This document shows positions 59,495 through 64,000 of a stretch of DNA of 64,000 nucleotides, piece by piece (the stretch's first letter is position 1; each line of letters opens with the position of its first letter). Both the position numbers and the translations under genes were made by a program. The stretch spans positions 46,472,019-46,536,018 of the forward strand of contig OZ018324.1 in assembly GCA_963969495.1 (NCBI GenBank), written 5' to 3'. Below the pieces are notes generated by a model. That model did no database searches. It saw only the letters and a list, made by a program, of their open reading frames with translations, and was not told the DNA's origin. The stretch is from Ceratothoa steindachneri (Eukaryota; Arthropoda; Malacostraca; Isopoda; Cymothoidae).

Positions 59495-62380
59495 TGTCTC
59501 CAAAGGGTGTGACCTTTACTTGCCTGTGGGGAGGACCCAGTGATCTAGTTTGTTCATTATTTCCCCAGCTTGTGCGAAGTTTCCGACACTTCTGTGTGCT
59601 AGTTGTTCTTAGATATTTCCCATAGATTTAGCTTTATTATAGGGTATCGTTGTTGCAGGTCTCTATAAAATTTCTCTAGCAGGGCTTATATTTGTTCAGC
59701 TGCTGATAAATGTTCCATACACGCGTATGTTTGTTTGTGCGCGATTCTCGTATTTGTCAAGGTGGTCACTTTTGATAGCTTCGTATCTTTGTGGGTCTAC
59801 GCGCGACTCTAATGACCGCTTGCCTTAGATTTACATATTTTCACAGTTTTACATAAATACAGTTTTTATTTTATAAATCTCTTTGGTTCCTTATTTACTA
59901 GACTTGGCATATTATTTTCTTAATTTACAGACAAGCAATTTTTAAGATTTGATAAATCCACCTAGCGGCCATTTGTGGAGTCCCTCGCTGGGCCCATTAA
60001 ATCTTGCAATTTGGTGCCAGAGGCCTACCTTTTTTATAGAACAAGCCCTACAAGACAAAACAAGATTTTCCTTGTGAAAGCTGGTATTATGGGAAGATTG
60101 AAAAGCGTGACTTAGTTGAAGAGACTCTTCAGACCTTTTCTTGAATCAAGGAAATTAAAAAGTTCCTCTCTTCGATCTGCGGTTATTTGAAGATAAGGGT
60201 AAAGTAGTTTAACAAAATGGGTGGGCGAAAGCAAGAAAAGTAGGCTAGGCTAATTTTTATTATTTTTCACCTGTACCTAAGAACCAAAAACCAAGTATGG
60301 AAGGGATCTATACCACAAGCAGCTGTTCGTAAAGTAAGTGTTAAAGTAGAAATGTGTGAAAGGCATACAATCCGAGTTCTCTTAAAATAGACTAGTTTGA
60401 GTTTTCTGAACGGGAGGTGAAGCAATATAATTCGGATCTTGCCATAACAACAATTATTACAGATCCTATTCAGGCGTTATGGTAAGAAGGGTACCCGATA
60501 TTCCAGATGTCGAGTTTACCATAATTGCCAAGACTACCTTCTAGGTGGTGAATGGTTGCAGAGAGTGGAGGAGTCATTTCCTTGGTGAAGGTCACTTTGT
60601 GCCCATAGATATCGTGCAGAAAGGATGATAAGGTTCATTGACGTATGACATAAGACTACCATCACAAGGTGTAAGGTACAATTTGTGCTTAGTATGAGTT
60701 TTGGATTTAGTTAGGTAATGGAGAGTACGGTCAAATTTGAGAAGGAAGAAAGATGGGTTAGTTAAATTAACTTCTGTCACCAAGTATATAAGTTTAGGTA
60801 AATGAATTCGTGGTGGTAAATCGGGTAATGGTAAAATTTATCTGCAGCTACCGAAATCAATATTAGCATCTGAAGAACCAAACAGCAACAACATGGACAA
60901 GCCAGCAATCATATCCATAATCTATAAGAAGGACGCTGTGCCGAAATAGTTTAGCGCTGAAAGCGTTCACTTAGCTTTATTAATTCATGCCTCGTAAATG
61001 ACTCTTGTGCATAGACGCAAACCATTAACTGATCGAAAACACTTCAATCTCTAAAGTGACTGGAGCTCCTTATCCAGATTAATTTTAGAAAGGAATTTAA
61101 TAAATTATCTTCAATAGCCGATGTTGGTTAATTACGCAGACCCTTGCATTTCATTATGAAAGAGAGCGCCAGACTGCATAGTTAAATTCATATAAAGATC
61201 AGTAAGCCAATCTCAGTGAACTTCAAGGCGACTGGCGGGGGGACACTTTTTGGTTGGATGAAGTGCCATAAAGAGCGGTAGTGTTAGCTCCCAGCCAATC
61301 CAGCAAGCTTCAATCCTTTGCTTCACCAACGTTTTTCTTTTTTCTCTTTTACTATTTGCCTTTTCTATTTCCATTATACTATTTGCTTTACTATTTAAAT
61401 TTTAATATTTACTTTTTTCTATTTTACGATTTAATTTGCTCCTATTTCCTTTTAATACTTACTTTTTTGTATTTCCCTTTTACCATTTGCTTTTTCTCTC
61501 TCCTTTTTACCATTTGATTGTTTTAACCATAACCTTGTGTTAAGTTTTTGTCATTAAAATCTCTCTTTCTTGGATAAGTATGCATAATTATAATATAGGA
61601 TTCCCATGTCGTTATAACAAAAGAGCCTTAACTTCCACACGGCAGAAAGAAATATTGCCATTATGTGATACTGTAATGTGCAAATAGAAGGGTATTATTA
61701 TTCACCAAACCCTATGCTTACATTACCTTGCCTATGTATATGGTTTTAAGTACAAAAGTCAATTTCAGAAGGGGACTCCATTGCACTCATTATGGACGCT
61801 AGAAAAAAGGGCATCGTTTATCCATATAACCACGCTCGAATATAAGTTTAATATCTGAATTTAAACTTAACTTTTTCACACTTCTAGCCAAAAGAAAGAT
61901 TTTTTTAACCCTTCTCTGTTTGGCAACTGCAAGGTGCTGCAAATCTCAAGGTTAGTTTGACAAAGCTTAACTTTGGTATATATTTTAGTTGAATCTAGAG
62001 CAACTGCTCAAGTCGTTCTCGTGACAGCCTAAGTGGCCTCACCCATCTCTTTCGAGCCAACTCGCCACAATGATATGATTATTACCTAACCTACTATTAT
62101 TCTTAGAAGAAAATGTTAAAGTTAAAAAATGTGGCGAGCTGGATACGTGAAGTTGGACTCTGGTTAATTAAAACATACCCATCCTACAGTATTTGCTATT
62201 TTCTTTTTTAAAATGAAAAAAATTTCTATGTCTGTGAGGTTTTTGGCTCTCTTAATTGCAGAGTTGTTTGGTCCTCAAACTCGTTGTTATGGTCAATGAC
62301 TTGTAAAAATATGTGAGGTATTTGTGTGATGGAATGGGTTAGCATCAATTGAGGGTTAAAACTAGCTTAAAGATCCGTAT
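59495..62380. other. No gene recognised (2.9 kb)
   Basis: AT-rich sequence with a T-rich stretch 61325-61520. No motif found. Confidence 0.45.
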
Positions 62381-62384
62381 ATAT

Positions 62385-62660
62385 ATAAACAAAACAAAAT
62401 TTGAAAGCCTTATGTTGTTTTACATTCTCTTTCGAATGATATAACTGCCAAAGTCCTCCCAAGATTAGCCTGGGAATTATTTTGTTTATGATATAACATC
62501 ATAACTATTCGGCCGATTCTAACAAAATTTCAAACTCCTGTGTTGTTTTATATTATTCTTCGAATGATATAATTACCAAAGTCCCCTCAAGGTTAGTGTG
62601 GGAATTATTGAAAGTTTTGAAGGTCGTAAGGTCACAAACCAGAATAAGTGAGAGTACGAG
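62385..62660 (-). repeat. 127-bp minisatellite family, inverted copy
   Basis: About two units in the reverse orientation (CGGCCGATTCTAACAAAATT, CCAAAGTCC, GGAATTATT). Its right side carries the same 5' flank (GAAGGTCGTAAGGTCAC) as the array at 9.35 kb, read in reverse. The hairpin/CTAA end is not present here. Confidence 0.8.
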
Positions 62661-63440
62661 ACATTGGTCAGCTGACCTTGTTTCTCACTCTCATTCACTC
62701 GCAACTATCATACCTACACTTACTATTTATTTTTAAATTGGCACTATTAATATTTTGATCGAACGTAGCCGTTTCATTATGTTATTTCTCATTTTTTCTT
62801 AAAACTCACATTTTCTCTCATTTGTAATGGTTTTGTGATGAGCATGTGAATATTAATACAAGATCTTTCTGCAAGCAGAACATTCTGCTTGAGAATCTTT
62901 ATTTCCTAGCAACCATGTTCTTTGTTTCAGGTATCTATTCCCCCTCTAGGCTGGGGATGATTTTACATTCATTTTTTCCTAGGTTTTCGTGGCCAGTTTT
63001 TGTGCCACTAAATTTATAGATTCTCTCCCATATCTCCCCTGGAGCTTCCTTTTTTGTTTTACAGCATTTCCTCGTTTTGGACCCAATGCGATCGTTCTAG
63101 TCGCTTCTTGCTCCCAGCTTAGGTGACCATCGCTGAGTAAATGAATTTTCATGTGATAACATTTTTTATAATTTCTTGATGTTTGTCTAGTTTAGGTTTC
63201 GGAATCTGAGGCTGTTATCAATTTCTCTTTTTGCCAGATTTTCTCCGAATATTGTGTCTCAATTACCCGTTGGCTGAAAAGTGGAGTCCGAAAACATTTC
63301 CTTTGGTGGCATATATATAATAATTTCGGTTCACGTCCACGTCAGAAATCCTTTAGCATTTCATAGGGCAGATCTTGAATTTCTGAGGTGTTCGTTCTAA
63401 TTTTCTATTTCTTCTCAATATTGTTAACATTTGCCATTTC
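62661..63440. other. No gene recognised
   Basis: T-rich sequence, no motif seen. Confidence 0.4.
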
Positions 63441-64000
63441 TTCTGCCGTCTCCACTGCCTGGGATATCACGTACCTGTAACTACCAGAACCTTCGCACTG
63501 TGGAGTGCTTGTTCGTGGAGTTCACGAGGGTTATTGACTGACCAGTATCGAAAGTTCTATTTATTTACCATCGCCGATAAATGAAGATCAGAACAGCTGT
63601 TGAGAGGATGGTCTGGAGAATGTCCCGACACAAAATTGTGTGAGTTTCATAATCCCTCTCGCTTAGCTCCTGTAAGACATCATTTTGTAGGGATGCATGT
63701 GGAGAGACCTGTGTAAGATTGTGCGAACACTTTGAATGGACATGTGTAAGGCAGATGCGTGTTTTCGTGCTGAACGTCGCGGAGACTGCTGTATTAAAGC
63801 TGTCATAGCTGCAACATTTTCTGGCCCTGTAGCGGTCCTAGAACGGCCAGGACTTTTATTGTTTAAAGTCGATGATATTTGTCTAAAGTTAGAAACCCAC
63901 CGAAGAATTGTTATTCCATCCGAGACGTTATCGTGATGACGAAGCGCAAAGTGTCTTCGGAAGGAACGTTGCGTCGTAACGACGGATCCACCGTTCTTAA
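63440..64000 (-). pseudogene. IS630/mariner-superfamily transposase relic, cut by window edge
   Basis: On the minus strand from the right edge: QRSFRRHFALRHH, ITILRWVSNFRQ, NKSPGRSRTATGPENVAAM, QQSPRRSARKHASALHMS, IQSVRTILHRSLHMHPYKMM and, after stops, WSVNNPRELHEQALHSAKVL. This matches a widespread arthropod transposase family (KSPGRPRT-PENxxxV, SPRRSxRKHAxxLGxSxSSVRRIL, HPYKM, then W-NPxEx-E). The N-terminus lies beyond the window. The plus-strand frame at 63736-63936 is a shadow. Confidence 0.75.

Noticed and set aside
61281..61517. Membrane protein of 78 codons rich in Phe/Leu/Tyr
   Set aside because: It is the translation of a T-rich low-complexity stretch; hydrophobicity follows from base composition.

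Overview
Animal nuclear DNA that I read as essentially all transposable-element and repeat sequence, with no convincing complete host gene. Several signals point to an arthropod, most likely a crustacean: AT-rich sequence with long (AT)n arrays; mariner, Tc1 and IS630-like relics; Gmr1-like Ty3/Gypsy, BEL/Pao, Penelope-like and several non-LTR elements; and two copies of an uncharacterised protein family that I know only from arthropod genomes. The RT relic at 42.7-43.7 kb looks like copies common in decapods. The taxon is an inference.

Layout. 1-1.2 kb: LTR end, tRNA-Trp-type primer binding site and leader of an LTR element cut by the window edge. 1.2-4.1 kb: a degenerate NNTAG pentamer satellite (2.44-3.89 kb) lying between copies of a ~127-bp minisatellite family. 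4.1-8.4 kb: nothing recognised. 8.4-10.7 kb: an interrupted gene relic of the arthropod family with two GT-AG introns; the second intron is an array of the 127-bp units ending in a Helitron-like hairpin plus CTAA. 11.7-16 kb: an (AT)n array, then unassigned sequence including a G-run-rich, hairpin-rich stretch. 16.0-25.1 kb: two mariner relics, the second split by a 7.5-kb LTR retrotransposon whose gene order is gag-PR-IN-RT-RNase H, that is, integrase before reverse transcriptase (Gmr1-like). 26-27.2 kb: Tc1-like relic. 28.4-29.6 kb: foldback-like pair of inverted arms, each built of short tandem units. 29.9 kb: Tc1-like helix-turn-helix piece. 30.9-32.5 kb: BEL/Pao RNase H and integrase relic. 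36.1-36.4 kb: mariner N-terminal piece (minus strand). 40.3-40.9 kb: second, intron-free copy of the arthropod family. 42.7-43.7 kb: minus-strand non-LTR RT end. 44.6-47.8 kb: another non-LTR element followed by A-rich tandem repeats. 49.4-56.2 kb: a GC-rich, nearly full-length I/Nimb-like LINE (ORF1, endonuclease, RT, RNase H, poly-A). 57.6-58.4 kb: second Gmr1-like RT/RNase H piece (minus strand), abutting a Penelope-like element with a GIY-YIG domain (58.45-59.45 kb). 62.4-62.7 kb: inverted copy of the 127-bp family. 63.4-64 kb: IS630-like transposase relic running off the right edge.

Nearly every coding relic carries stops or frameshifts, so the region reads as layered, mostly inactive insertions. 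The most informative parts are the Gmr1-like element with a rearranged pol order and an unusual 48-bp flanking duplication, the repeat array that occupies an intron, and the foldback-like element. All assignments come from reading translated motifs; no database search was run.
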